Both the position numbers and the translations under genes were made by a program. From contig ML058484.1 in NCBI GenBank assembly GCA_003013855.2, positions 6,993,344 to 7,057,343 on the forward strand: a DNA stretch of 64,000 bases, written 5' to 3'. Every line of letters begins with the position of its first letter. Position 1 is the first letter of the stretch. Source of the stretch: Liriodendron chinense. Its lineage: Eukaryota; Streptophyta; Magnoliopsida; Magnoliales; Magnoliaceae. A model generated the notes under the pieces. That model made no database searches, was not told where the DNA came from, and saw only the letters and a program-made list of their open reading frames with translations. This document shows, piece after piece, positions 1 through 11,929 of this stretch.

Positions 1-520
1 TCACAAACTATATTTAGCATCGAAAACACACTCCTCGCCAATGAGTTATTTATTTGCGACGACCTAACAACTTGTCGCAAAATATAACTAATTAGCGACG
101 AATTGACACATCATCATTACATATCATAAAACATCGCTAAAGATGAAACTCGTCGCTAATAAACACGTTTTGCAACAAGTCCACTCGTCGCCAAAAACCT
201 CAAACTCATCGCAAACAATCGTTTCCGACAAATATTGCCCGTCGCCAATTTTGTCGCAGATACAGCGTAACAAATTATATTTAGCAACGAAACATCAACT
301 CGTAGCCAATGTATTAATTATTTGCAACGACCTAATAACTTATCGCAAAATATAGCTAATTAACAATGAGTTGATATGTCGCCATTACATATCGTAAAAC
401 ATCACTAAAGATGAAACTCGTCACTAATATAGACTTTTTGCGACGAATAGTGGTCATCGCGAACTTTATTTATTTATTTAGTAGCGACAAGTAAAAGTCA
501 TCGCTAATAAAAATATTTTT
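1..520. repeat. GCGACGA subterminal-type repeat block
   Basis: Dense copies of short motifs such as TCGTCGCAAA, TCGTCGCTAA and GCGACGA occur in both orientations. A larger unit repeats too: CGACCTAACAACTTGTCGC near 60 recurs in diverged form near 328, and the ACATCGCTAAAGATGAAACT string at about 130 recurs near 400. The block resembles 9755-10771 and is read as the other subterminal zone of a CACTA element or as part of a related element. Confidence 0.55.
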
Positions 521-2210
521 TTAATTTTTTATGTTTTTTCTTGTTTGTACTAATTAATCCAACAAAATAACCTATATCAATCAATATTCATCATCATCCA
601 TTATAATATAAAAATAATTAATTTAAATTTAAACCAATTTTATAATTATCCTGAACACAAAAATATATACACAGATGTCCAAATTGTCCAACAAAAATTA
701 ATAAAAAAAGAAAAAGAAATGCACGTCCTTGATAATGCGGTGGGGCTCAGGAAGATCGCACCTCTGTAGGGAAATCTGCAAAATAATTGTAATAAATTAT
801 TATTAGTGATTATTCTACACTACTTGCATAATTTAAATTAATAATGCAGTGGGGCCCAGAAAGATAGCACCATATCCCAATGATGATAGAATTTTTCCTG
901 ACAATAAAAAGAAAAAGAAAAAAGGCGACAAAAATCATATTTCCAAACTCATCCAACCATCAAAATGTATATCTTAGAAAAAGAACCAATCATTCATCAA
1001 AAAAATAGTGCCAAATTGAACATTTCATCTACCAATCATAGTTATCATTCTACTAAGCTGAAGAAGCTTCAGAAGACTCCAATCTGTGTAATGTGTAGAA
1101 AACACCAAACAATCACATTATGAAACCTTGAAAATACAACTTGAATTGAAGATATTTAATAAAATTTGTCTTTAAGTTGAATTCAAATCATGTCTACCAT
1201 TACTGGTAACCGCAACAAATATACAAGTCAAAATGAGTACATCCATTCATAAAACATTCCTCAAGTCATTGATCAATTTGATGTCCAGAGCAGTTAAGAG
1301 GTGATTAATCATCTAAAAAAAATTAAAATAAAAAAGACTCTGGTTTAAGAGGAGATTAATCATTCAGCTTCTTATAAATGATCCATGAGTTGAGAATGCG
1401 TATTAACCTCATGTTCTTAGTTTGCACATGTGGAACCCATGATTCAATGATTCAGATTGCTAACCTTGACATGGATGAATCATGTCCAAAATATCCTAAA
1501 CACAGGAAGATTCCAGTCATCCAGTCTTTGGGCCTTCTTTCAGTTGAATCTAGACCATTACTGAAATACACATGATGAGATTTTGGGCAATGGTCCATCA
1601 GACAACACTTTGGATCAATGAACCACAGGCCCCACTAGTACAAACTGAGCATAATATACTTATCCTCAGGATAGGTGATCTAATAATTCCTCTGTTTCAA
1701 TTTATCAATTATTCCATTCCAATACTGGTAGTAAGTTAGAATAGCTCGAGTAATATAACTGAAAGAAACAGATGAAGGCATGGTAGTAATGTTCATCATG
1801 GGATATTGGAATGAAACAGTGCTTCCTAAAAATCTCCCAGAATAAAAGACCTTAACCACTAATCTCGGGGGCCTTTTTTTTAAAGATTTTGAAGTATCAA
1901 GCAAACTATCAAATGCAATGATAATAATAGTATCAATTAATCTATCATATTGTGAAACAATCAGTACACAAGCAAAAAAGATTTTGAAGACCAGATGAAA
2001 CTTCTGCTTTATTTTTTAAGAATTGAAAACTTGAGCAACTTCCCCGTTTGCACAGGCGGTTACAAACTCCACTTTAGAAAATGTTCACGAACTATTTCAA
2101 AAACTAGATATTGATAAAATACATACTGTTGCGAGAATTCATTATATCAACAAATCCAATGTTCATTAACTATAGTAATAACTAAAAATTAGAATATGGT
2201 CCAAGATTAC
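521..2210. other. AT-rich stretch without a supported gene
   Basis: No convincing coding sequence. Two diverged copies of a short piece are visible: GATAATGCGGTGGGGCTCAGGAAGATCGCACC near 731-762 and AATGCAGTGGGGCCCAGAAAGATAGCACC near 842-870. On the minus strand the first is preceded by a splice-acceptor-like TTTTGCAG, so a small exon cannot be excluded, but nothing identifies one. Confidence 0.3.
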
Positions 2211-2269
2211 CTTGGAAGAGGTGGTCCAGATCTTGTTTGTTAAAGAACACACATCGGAATAGTCTTCAT
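2211..2269 (-). CDS. Candidate internal exon of an unrecognised minus-strand gene
   Basis: A 59-bp open stretch on the minus strand is bounded by a consensus-like acceptor (GTAAGCAG) and donor (AAG|GTAATC). In the open phase it encodes EDYSDVCSLTNKIWTTSSK. It lies in the same orientation as the candidate exons at 4279-4386 and 5216-5467, so the three may be exons of one gene or of a gene fragment carried by the surrounding element. I do not recognise the protein. A chance match to splice consensus is possible in a segment this short. Confidence 0.25.
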
Positions 2270-4278
2270 CTGCTTACAACCTAACACCACCAATACCAAC
2301 TGACCAAATTAGATAACCGACACAAACAAGGAAATATACAATACTTGGTATGAAATAACACTGTCTTCATTCAAACTAACACACCAGTTATGTGGAGCCC
2401 ACTTTCAAGCATTCCAGTCATTTATCCATTTAGCCCCATCATTGAAGGGAGACCATGGGAAAACACCCTTAACAGAGAATTCTAGGCATCTTCTAATTGG
2501 CCTAGAGATGGGAAACACTGGATGAACAGCCTAGATCATAGAAAAGTGGGCCATGCCTTTACAGGATGTTGGCTCAAATGAAATTGGTAGTGATTTAACC
2601 TCAAATTGTAGTTATGCTTCCTTCAAATCTTACTCAAGAGTGGCACAATTAGGAGTCCAATTCCTATGAATGTTAAGCAAATTTTAATTTCCCTGTTTTA
2701 CACTTTAGATTGAACTCCTTAGCTGAGGCATCCACCTTCATCTAATAAAAATAAAATAAAAAACTTGACACTGTCAGAGAGTGATGGATAATATAGACTG
2801 TTATAAATTTATGAGAAATTCAATCTGGCATAAAATTAGTTCAAACTAACTGTCCAAATTATGGGCATAAATTTAGATGTATCTTGAACAAACCATTACT
2901 CTTATCAGGATATGTAACTATTATCCAATTAGTAATGAAAAAAATATGCAATGTTTTTAATTACCTGCATGTCATTTATGCAATTTCCAATTTTAGTTGT
3001 CCTCTCATTTTGTCATTCACTGAGCTACTTGAGGAACGAAACATCCTCTTTTTTAAACTAGAAGATCTAATCAGCATAGCCCACTTGATGGAAATGTACA
3101 CACATTTTGCCTTTCCACAAGTGTGCTTACATGTGGGTGGGCAGGGCTATACACACTTGTGCTAATCACTTCTCTAGTTTCATATGTTCCTGTAGATGAT
3201 TTCTCATATACTAGAAAGAATTATTTATTAGAACAACTAATTAGATTATTTATAAACTAAAAGGGTGTGCATTTTTATGATAGAGAAAAATCAAATGACC
3301 ATGAGATTTTTTTTTTTTTAACACCTAATCCTTTGCATTTCTGTCAGCCAACATCTAATCCTTTGAAAGACTTGTTAATGTGTGCATGGAAACTTTCCCA
3401 TGCACAATTGCATTAGACTCAGTACATCCACTCACCTATCTAGCCCATCCATTAGGTCCAGTTCACTCTTCTTCCATTACTGTACAAAAATAACAGCAAT
3501 CAGATCATCCTAAACTTTTAAGGTTTTAATGAATGGACTACATTAGAGCCATTGTTCAACTCTTAATAATATCTGATTTTCAGTTCTAGTGAGAACTCTA
3601 AACTGGAAACCATGTTTCAATAGCTCTCAGACCTAGCCCAGGCCAAACTGGGTCTTGAAAATCAGGCCCACACTCAAATGATGGGCCTTAATTACTAAAT
3701 CCAGCCCATCTATATTGGGCCTTCTATGAAGTATATGTGACATTAACTCTGTCGTCCATCGTTTGCACCAGCTTGCTTTAGGACATGAACCCAAAATAAG
3801 GTCAATAAAAATTTTATGTGGGCCACATCATAAGGAAAAGTGGTGAGGGGTGCCTACCATGGAAACCTTCTAAGAGTCCGCCAGAGTTTTAGATTAGGAT
3901 GATATTTTGTTTTTCTTTTCAACGTGATGAGACTCACTTTATGAGCGGGTTGGATGGGATATGGACACTAAGTGTGCCCCAATAAGGTTTTCAATGTTCT
4001 GCATCCCCATCCCCATCTTTTAACTGTTGATTTACTTGGCCTATATTTGGACTATTTAGATCATTCAAGATAAAACCACTCATTTAACTTCAAAAACTAC
4101 CTGGCCAATACCAGGACTAATTTACTTTGCCAATGTTTGCATCATAGCCAATAACAAGGCTAAAATAAAATATGTGCTCATCAAAACCTTCAAGGTAGAA
4201 CCACTCATTTAACTTTAGAACCTTTTCTACATTTTGCAGTTAAAGAAAAAGAAAAAGAAAAAACAAACGGTGCATTAC
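2270..4278. other. Non-coding, intron-like stretch
   Basis: AT-rich DNA with no supported reading frame. It would be an intron if the flanking candidate exons belong to one gene. A TGGGCC-rich repeat-like patch is visible at roughly 3600-3960. Confidence 0.3.
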
Positions 4279-4386
4279 CTATTTTATTGAGAACCATCAT
4301 AATGGATCACGGACTTTGGCAAGCCATTTGGCCTCAACTCTTTCTCATTTAGACCTTTTGTATATTCTCTAACCTCAACCTGTATT
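4279..4386 (-). CDS. Candidate exon of an unrecognised minus-strand gene
   Basis: A 108-bp stretch on the minus strand lies between a good acceptor (TTCTTTACAG) and a good donor (ATAG|GTAATG). One phase reads IQVEVREYTKGLNEKELRPN followed by GLPKSVIHYDGSQ and then a stop eight bases before the donor; the other two phases close early. The composition is protein-like and charged. The in-frame stop means it is a terminal coding exon, a pseudogene exon, or is read in the wrong context. It sits within a presumed CACTA element, so gene capture is possible. The protein family is not recognised. Confidence 0.33.
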
Positions 4387-5215
4387 CTGTAAAGAACAAG
4401 ATCCATTTTAATTACAAGAACAAGCCATTCTTAAAAAGGTATACTAGCATGTTAATTACCTGGACCAAATGTATAACATGATCCATGCAGAAACAGGAAT
4501 TTCAACATATTGGGTATCAGCGGGGATTATTTAATATGATACTGCAGCTATAACCTAGATAGAGCACACAATGAACAATCATGAATCCAATGGACATGTA
4601 CAAGCAGTGGCATGCAGGTAACAACTTTAACTACAATTAAAAGGGAGAAAATGAAGATAAGTCAACAACAATACTTCCAAAAAAGGGTCACCAAATCCAA
4701 AAAAAGAAGCTGAATTCAGGAGGGATTTCTAGGACAAATAAATACTAACTGTTCTTCACTTAATTGAAAAACAAATGCTACCCATCATAGACTGAACACT
4801 ACATTTTGGTAGAGTGCCAAAGTTCATTAGACACACATTTCAAAACACAATAGTCTTATACTAGTTCCTGGGTATGCATTGATAATGAATATTACAAACA
4901 ATAAAATCCTTTTTTTTAATGTCTCCATTGTGGATTCAGTACTATTTTTTGCTATATTAACTTACATACTCATCCCTAAGTAGCACCATCTCCTTTATAA
5001 CAAATCAAATCTTGTTCCAGTTTTGTTTTCATATTTTTAGTTGAATCTATTACATCATTCTTAGCAAAAGCCTTCTTAATGCTTTCTTTCTTAAAGCAAG
5101 GCCTCCATAATCTTTATAACAAATATGCTACTGCTTTCATACTATGATCCGGAAAAGAAGGAAAAATCTTGCAAGCAAATGCAACTTAGAAAATGAGTAT
5201 AATTATGATACTATA

Positions 5216-5467
5216 TTAGAATTCTACTACTTGGGATTTGGGGCACAAAAGCAGGAAAATGCCAGCCCACACATCCGGGAGGAGCTTAGTGTAAAACGAG
5301 TGCAGATCCAAGATCCCAGGGCTAAGCTCACTCGGTGAAACATGATCCTCCTCCCAACGGCATTCATCTCCTCTCTGTTGTTCGGAGATCAGGTGTTTGA
5401 TGAAAGTCTTGGGAGAGTATGAAGGCGATCTGAACTCTGATTTAAGAGTCGGTGGAGAAGATTCTTC
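5216..5467 (-). CDS. Candidate exon, unrecognised hydrophilic protein
   Basis: This is a stop-to-stop open frame of 83 codons on the minus strand with protein-like composition. It includes SPSYSPKTFIKHLISEQQ, then WEEDHVSPSELSPGILDLHS and YTKLLPDVWA. A consensus-like acceptor (TCTCTTTACAG) lies just upstream near 5510. The distal part after about residue 68 (hydrophobic, leading to a stop) may already be intron. Upstream on the same strand is a pyrimidine-rich, AAAACCCT-containing leader-like region (5770-6140). I do not recognise the family. The plus-strand frame at 5144-5338 is its shadow. Confidence 0.33.
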   Translation of the reverse strand, partial: EESSPPTLKSEFRSPSYSPKTFIKHLISEQQRGDECRWEEDHVSPSELSPGILDLHSFYTKLLPDVWAGIFLLLCPKSQVVEF

Positions 5468-5769
5468 TTATAGAGAGATTTGAAAATTTCTAGCTGTTAC
5501 CTGTAAAGAGATTACAGCTGAAAGCTTCTTTGAGTAATTTCATCGAACATGTGAGTTGTTGTTTCTTTGATCGTCGGTCATCATCTGTATGGAATTGGCT
5601 ACTGTCCTTCCAACCACACCACCAACCCTTCTAGATCCGGTACGAACACCCGCACCACTGTACTTTCCAAATCTGGCGCCCCCGCACCACCACCACAACA
5701 GCCGGAACACATCCCCCGCCGCAAACCCCTTCGCAATCGGGCGCCCCTGCTCCTTCGCGAACCTCCTTC

Positions 5770-6140
5770 AAAGTAGCTACAAGCAGAAGAAAATGTGATT
5801 TTGAGCAGAGACGTATTGAAGAAAATGTAATTTTGAGAAGATGGGTGTGAGAAAAAGAATCGATTTTTGTATTGATTTTTTTTTTTTGGAGAAATCAAAG
5901 GGGTGGGGCAGGAGATTCAAGTGGCGTTTTGATTTCACCCCTTTGAGTAGAGAAGGAGAGCTAGGGTTTTGCATTTTGGGAGAGGAGGGAAATACAGGGT
6001 TTTGCTTTGGAGAGGAGGGAAATGAAGGGTTTTGCTTTTTGGCAAAGGAGGGAAATGCGAAAATAAAGAGAGGGACGTTGATTTCCTGCGAAAGCCTTTT
6101 CCAGAAAGTTCCACGGTGGGAACCTAGGTGGGGCCCACTA
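5770..6140 (-). promoter_or_regulatory. Possible 5' leader/first-exon region of the minus-strand gene
   Basis: Read on the minus strand, this stretch is C/T-rich with three repeats of CAAAACCCT-like units spaced 20-30 bp apart, a run of A, and then a GC-rich stretch (5600-5770). It resembles the untranslated first exon of a plant gene with the candidate exon at 5216-5467 downstream. No TATA box could be fixed because a palindromic repeat abuts at 6110. Confidence 0.2.
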
Positions 6141-6440
6141 TGATGTTTTTGAGAAATCCAACCCGTCCATCTGTTTTGTGATCTCATTTTACGACATTAG
6201 ACATAAAAGAAAAAGCCAGATCCAAGACTCAAGTGGGCCGAAAACGTTAGGATTGAATGTCCACAGTTGAAATATTCGTTGGGCCACATAAGTTTTGAAA
6301 CAGGCTGATATTTGTGTTTTCAGTTTCATCCCTATGGGGCCCAGCCTGTCCCGAGCTTGGTACAACAGAGCTATGCGGGGGCCACTATGATGTTTGGGAT
6401 TCATCCACTCTATCCATCCATTAACCCATACCATTTTATG
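6110..6440. repeat. Interspersed GGGGCCCACTATGATG repeat
   Basis: It starts with GTGGGGCCCACTATGATG and CCCGTCCATCTG and ends with the opposite orientation of the same family (GGGGGCCACTATGATG followed by CTATCCATCCATT). It is a diverged member of the palindromic family best seen at 60433-60860 and 62768-63175. Confidence 0.45.
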
Positions 6441-6619
6441 ATATGATCAAAAAAATGAGGTAGATCCAACCCCATCAGGTTTCGAATGAAAAAGATATTG
6501 GGTGGACAAGGATGATCATGAGCCATATCTTGCTAGACAGATCTGAGTGAAATTTAATATAAAAATCTAAGATCATTTATTTTTCAATCTAAACCAATAA
6601 AGATGTTAACGCTGCCACT

Positions 6620-6830
6620 AGCCATGTGGCTAGTGCTCGGTGCTTGGTGCTCTGAGTCAACATGAACCAAGTATCGACTCGAGCATAATCGAGCTAGGGT
6701 CAGTTCAAGCTTGGCTCAAAAATCTTTGAGTTGAAAAAAAAAAAAATTGTTCAACTCGGTTCGAACTCATTGTCAAACCGATTCGAGCAAGCTGACCGAG
6801 TTAACTCGGCTCGTGTACAACTCTAGTCTT
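6620..6830. mobile_element. Fragment of the TAGAGCTGGACA hAT-like family
   Basis: The stretch ends with CCGAGTTAACTCGGCTCG followed by TGTACAACTCTA, closely matching the right end of the complete element at 20238-20903. It contains the same CGAGT-rich composition. The left terminus is not identified, so no target duplication can be given. Confidence 0.4.
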
Positions 6831-7079
6831 AACCCGATCTTACTTCGCCTGGACGATAATCCGTCCAAGCAGAGCTCTGTCAGTAGCTACTTGGCTGTTG
6901 GCAGCATAAACATGAGGCCAAATATGAGGTAGATCTAACCCTCAAGTGGACCACACCATAGAAAGAGCTCTTTGACAAAGCATTCCATGTCAGATTTTCT
7001 CCAACTCTAGTGTGGATATGCTTAAATTGGGCTTCATTTTCGATCTTCGAGTATGCTTAAATTTTGGGCTCATTTCACA

Positions 7080-8500
7080 CTCGATTGAGGACTTGATGAA
7101 GTGATTTACGGTGGTTTTTACCATTCGATAAAATGATCGGAGGTTGATCAGATGGTCGACGACACTTTGTCTTTGTGAACGTTGTACCTACACATTTCCC
7201 TCTCGGGAGAGTGCGGAATTGTGGCCTTTCACCGGTTTGCCTCTTTCGAGGGCTTTCGGGATTGATGGTTTGATGTTTGATTGATTGGAGTCGCCACTAG
7301 CCAGTCGGCTAGACCCTGTAGAAACATTAGAGAAGGGGATACGAAGATACCTTCATCTAAATGTCTCATTAATCTACGGTTAGATATTCAAGGTAAGAGA
7401 CCATGATTACTGGGTGGGAAGGTGTTAGGCACCCACTCTGCCCATACAAACATATGGTCTTTACTTCACTGAATCTGACTAGTCTTTAAAGGTTAAGATC
7501 GATCCTCATACATTCTACAAGAAATACATAATGTAATAATGCATGAATATGGGTATGATCAGTAAGAGTTTTTTATATGCAGGTTCCGACTAGATCAGCA
7601 AGTCACAAAGCATACGCTTGAACTGTCAAGTGCTATAAAAGATACATGATAGTGAGTTTGGTTAGTCAGAGTTTCTGATGGCCAAGATCCGGTCAAGTCA
7701 GCAAGCCACAGAGTATACGATAAGACCAATCAAGTGTGTCTATAATGGATGTGAAGAGCAAGGGGATTGAAAGAATAAAGAGTGTTGCACTATTGGTATG
7801 TATGAATGAGACGATGCTGATATATAAATGGCTGGATGGATGGAGGTGTCGCGTAGGTTAGCTCGAGCGGCTTGGATGTGGACTTGGATGGCTCTTAGAG
7901 AGGCTTAGACTAGGTTCAGGCTAAGCCGAACCAAGGCTAGGCTCTTCTCACTCGCACTCGGGCTTTCTTCGGTGGAGGAATGGGCTAAGGAATGAGGAAA
8001 GGAGCACTCGGAAAAGATGACGATGGATTGGATTTTCTGAATTTTTTTCGATGCTGAAACAGGAGGGGAGCTGTGCCAAGTGGCACTTTTTGTAATTTTG
8101 GACAAGCGACCCCATATAGACGCGCTCCTCCAACTTCAGACAGCTGAAGCTTTGAACCTGGAGCAGAAAAGCCCCAAGTTTGAGGCTCGGACTTGTTCTA
8201 AGGCTGAGGGTAGGAGCTGGGCTTAGACTTTGGCTTGGATTTAAGCTTCAACTAGGTGAGTTAACTATATGCAAGGGCTGGTTTGACCGGATGAGTTGAC
8301 TCATTGAGTTGACCTACTAGGGAATTTCGCCCTGATTTTTCCTATAAGTAGGGCTTTAGGCTGATGATTCACGGTGAGTTAATTGAGTTTTAGTTGGACT
8401 CAGGTTATGAATTTAGGGTTTGGATGAGTGAGTTGACTGGGTTTGGACCTGGGGTTTGAATTATGGACTGGGTGAGCTAATGGGGTTTGGTCCTATGGTT
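7080..8500. mobile_element. LTR-retrotransposon relic (probable Ty3/Gypsy)
   Basis: The pair GGAGTCGCCACTAG (about 7287) and GGGAAGGTGTTAGGCACCC (about 7418) is a combination I know from non-coding parts of plant Ty3/Gypsy elements. No gag or pol frame remains. A diverged two-copy tandem of about 100 bp lies at 7558-7740 (CAGCAAGTCACAAAGCATACG and CAGCAAGCCACAGAGTATACG). Termini are not defined. Identification rests on remembered motifs only. Confidence 0.35.
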
Positions 8501-8579
8501 TAGCTATGGATTAGATTGTGGACCTCCATCCATCCAGTCATTCAATTAGCTTTTCAACTTAGGTTGAGGTGTTTACAAT

Positions 8580-9000
8580 GTTGTACAGTCATTGATTGGG
8601 AGGTCGATTGGGCAATTATCTGTAATGTGCATTGTTCAATCATCGATCGAGGACTTGATGAAGCGATGTACAGTGGTTTCCACCCTACATTAGAGGATTG
8701 GAGGTTGATCGGATGGTCAACAACGCTTTGTGTCATTCGATTGTTGATTGGAGTTGATTAGGCGATTGTCGATGATGTGCACTTCAATCCTCGATCAGGG
8801 ACTTGATGACATGATCTATGGTGGTTTGTATCATTCGATCATTGATTGAAGGTTGATCAGATGGTCAACAGTACTTTATCTCGTTCGATTGTTGATTGGG
8901 AGGTCAATCAAGAGATTATCGATAATGAGCACTGTTCGATCGTCCATCGGGAACTTAATGAAGCGATCTACGTTGGTTTCTACCATTTAATAGATGAGTA
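8580..9000. repeat. Tandem repeat, ~150-bp unit, about three copies
   Basis: The anchor GGACTTGATG (or a one- or two-base variant) occurs at 8651, 8799 and 8950, giving spacings of 148 and 151 bp. Associated blocks (TTGATCGGATGGTCAACA, GATTGTTGATTGGGAGGTC) repeat with the same spacing. A further single copy is at 7080-7170, 1.5 kb away. Confidence 0.7.
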
Positions 9001-9154
9001 GACAAGTAGATGAAGGAAAACTATTCATAAGAGCACATAAACAGATGAAGGGAAAACTCAAATATCACTTGTACAGTCGACAAGCCACCAACATTTTGAA
9101 AAAAACAACAGGAATGAAGCTCACCCGCGTACGAGATTGGGAATGAAATCGAAA

Positions 9155-9750
9155 AGTTTCACAATGTAGGGCCCACCTTGATGTATTTTCTATATATCCA
9201 AACCATCCATATGTTTTCAAATCTCACTTTAGGAAGTGATCCAAAAAATTATGCAGATATAAATCACAGGTGGGCCATATCAATAGAAACAATGATGAAT
9301 AACCATTAAAAATAAAAAAAAACTTTTGCGGGCCACAAAAGTTTTGGATAAATTTGATCTTTCTAAATTTTCTTCATCCAAATCTTATTAACATTATCAA
9401 CAAGTTGGATTGCAAATAAACATTACTAAAACCTTATAATAGGCCATTTTAAATTGTTAAAGGTGAGACACTCAATTACTACACATTTTTTGAGTTTTCA
9501 TGAGGTCGGCAAGTTGCGGCTCAAACTTCTCATTTTTTTTCTTTTTTCTTTTTTCAAAATGTTGGTTTTTTTAAAACTACTCAAATTTTTTTCTAAAATG
9601 TTGTTGTTTTATCAAACTTCTCAATTTTTTTTCAAAATACAAAATCACAGTTTCTTTTTAAAAATCTCATTTTTTTTAAACATATCAATTTTTCTTCAAA
9701 GTGCTCATTTTATTTTTGAAAATGTTATTTTTTTTCAAAATAGTTTAAAT
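9155..9750. repeat. Half of the palindromic GGGCCCACC repeat plus T-rich low-complexity DNA
   Basis: 9155-9440 begins AGGGCCCACCTTGATGTA, continues through AACCATCCATATG and contains GGTGGGCCATATC, one arm of the interspersed family. 9530-9740 is a low-complexity series of TTTTTCAAAATG/TTTTTTTAAAAC-like units; the 99-residue frame across it is compositional, not a gene. Confidence 0.45.
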
Positions 9751-9754
9751 TAAT

Positions 9755-10771
9755 GTTTTTGCAATGAGTATAATAAGTCATCGCTAAAAGCAGATTTTTA
9801 GCGACGAGTATAACAAGTCGTCGCCAAAAGACACTTTTTGCGACCACTTTTGTCATGGCAAAAAATTACTTTTTGTGATGACACTCAATTCGTCGCAAAT
9901 TTCTTGCGACGACGTTTGAAACTCGTCGCTAAAATTCCTTCCCGCCCCCGCAAAAAAATTCGCTCGAGAAGTTTTTGTGACGATAGTTGGTGCTTGTTGC
10001 AAAAAAGAGACTATTGGCGACATTTTAAAATTTCGTTGCAAATAGTCTACTTTTTTGCATTGAAACCATATTCGTCCCAAATAGCCTAAATTGGTGTTTT
10101 GTGACAGGTATAAAAAGTTGTCACTAAAAGACACTTTTTGTGACGACTTGTGTCGTGGCAAAAAATGATTTTTTGCCACGACACCTAATTCGTCAAAAAA
10201 AGTAATTTTTTTGTGACGACATTTGAATCGCGTCGCTAAAATTCATTCCCGCCCCCGCAAAAAAAATTCGCGCGAGAAGTTTTTGCGACGACAGTTGGAG
10301 TTCGTCGCAAAAAAGTTGACTATTGGCGACAATATGAAATCGTGTCGCAAATAATACATTTTTGCAATGAAACCATATTCGTCGCAAATAGTTTAAATTG
10401 ATGTTTTTGCAACAAGTTTAACAAGTCGTTACAAAAAGCTACTTTTTGCGACGACTTTTGTGTCGTAGCAAAAAAATTACTTTTTGCTATTATCCAATTC
10501 ATCGCAAAAAAGTAGCTTTTTGCGACGACATTTGAAACTCGCCGCAAAAGTCCTTTAAAAAATTCGTGCGAAAGTATTTGCGATAAGTTTTGCGATGATA
10601 ATTGTAGTTCGTCGCAAAAAAGTTAACTTTTTTGCGACGAGTTTTTAACTCGTCGCAAATAGTTGATTGCTTGCGACGACTTTCTAACTTGTCGCAAAAA
10701 GTCAACTTTTTATGACGAAATTTGACTCGTTGCTAAAAAAGTCGTGGCAAAAAGTCTAATTTGTTGTAGTG
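9755..10771. repeat. CACTA subterminal repeats and terminus
   Basis: More than twenty short units of the type TTTTTGCGACGAC / GTCGTCGCAAAAA occur in both orientations over 1 kb, with two larger ~320-bp direct repeats (each containing CCCGCCCCCGCAAAAAAATTCG, at about 9939 and 10250). The block ends in TTGTTGTAGTG at 10771. Confidence 0.7.
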
Positions 10772-11929
10772 ATATGCAGCCACCACGATGACCAGAAGAA
10801 TAAAAAAATTTCTAGCCAACCTAATTATCAGATGGGCTACACTAAAGTTTGGATCCCTCTGAGTGGTGTGCATTATTCGTTATGGTTTGGCCTACCATTT
10901 GATTGAACCAGCCGGCTGCTCGTATGCTCATTTGATCATCTTGGTAGGGTGCATCTGCTAGATTCAGACACATATATATAATGTAAGGCTCAAAATTCTC
11001 AATTCTCTAGTTTTCAATGAAAAATTAAACAAGTGTATTTGCATAATTTCTCCCTTAAAAGCATCACCTCAATAGCACTCGGTTTATATCCAAGTATATC
11101 TGTCTAAGCCTGACACACATTATTTAATGTAGGCTCAAACCTGGTTGGGCTGTGACCGGCCATAATAGTCTAGTCTGAAATGTTCATGTTGGCCCTGAGC
11201 CTGAGTCCATATCAAATCCAAGTTTTCCTTAAGTGGATGTGGGCTCACCTGAGGCACACCTAATGAACGGTCCAAAATATTTTGGTATGAGTATAGGAAC
11301 CAATCTAATACTCCTTGTTCAGTCTTAAACCGATTTTAATACCTAATAATATAGAGAAAGAGAGGCAAATCTACTTCAATGGCCACAAGGTTGCTTGCTT
11401 TTGTACGTGCCTTTGCAAGCTCTAGTGGGTCAGTCCGAGCTGATGGGCTATTGTACAGGGTCCAAACTCGGCCCGATTAAAAAAGAGGCTTGAATTTTAA
11501 GCCCAACCCACGGCCTTGATTCTCCAACCCTATTCCAACTCAAGGTGGGCTAGGCCTGAATGCTCGATGGGCCAGCCTGACCCATTGATAGCCCTAAAAC
11601 CAAGCGTTAGATAGGCCACACCATAGCTATTGCTATAAAACCAAGACCTGAATTGTGTGAAACCTGGATATAGAGAACTCCCTCAACCGCTCATATGGCA
11701 CAATGATAATGTTGCGCCCTGGTTAGGCAAAGATTTCCTTAAAATGATGATTTTACCCATTTTAATCCATGCCAGCACCTCACGCTAGGCTTTTTGGTTG
11801 ATCCATGTCTGGTGGTAGGGGCATTTAGGGTCTATTTGGCAACACTCTTGAAGCAAAAAAAAGTTACTTTCTATTTCCCTCTCCTTCTTTCTGATCATCT
11901 CTCCACATATTGCACACTCCATATCAAAG

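Larger units (their letters stand above)
1..10771. mobile_element. Putative large CACTA (En/Spm-like) DNA transposon, right part
   Basis: The right end is clear: the sequence closes with TTGTTGTAGTG at 10761-10771, the reverse complement of a CACTACAAC terminus, preceded by about 1 kb of short TTTGCGACGA-type subterminal repeats in both orientations, as in plant CACTA elements. The following bases, ATA TGC, match the uninterrupted site at 33106 (CAAC ATA TGC), which fits the 3-bp target duplication of this superfamily. The same kind of GCGACGA repeat fills 1-520, so the element may begin before the window and exceed 10.7 kb. No transposase (TNP1/TNP2-like) reading frame is visible inside, so it would be non-autonomous. 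Alternatively 1-520 and 9755-10771 belong to two separate elements. Confidence 0.5.

Noticed and set aside
1378..1575. 65-codon plus-strand frame
   Set aside because: Short, no recognisable motif, no splice or promoter context.
9454..9753. 99-codon hydrophobic frame
   Set aside because: It is a translation of low-complexity T-rich DNA (Phe/Leu/Ser) without other support.
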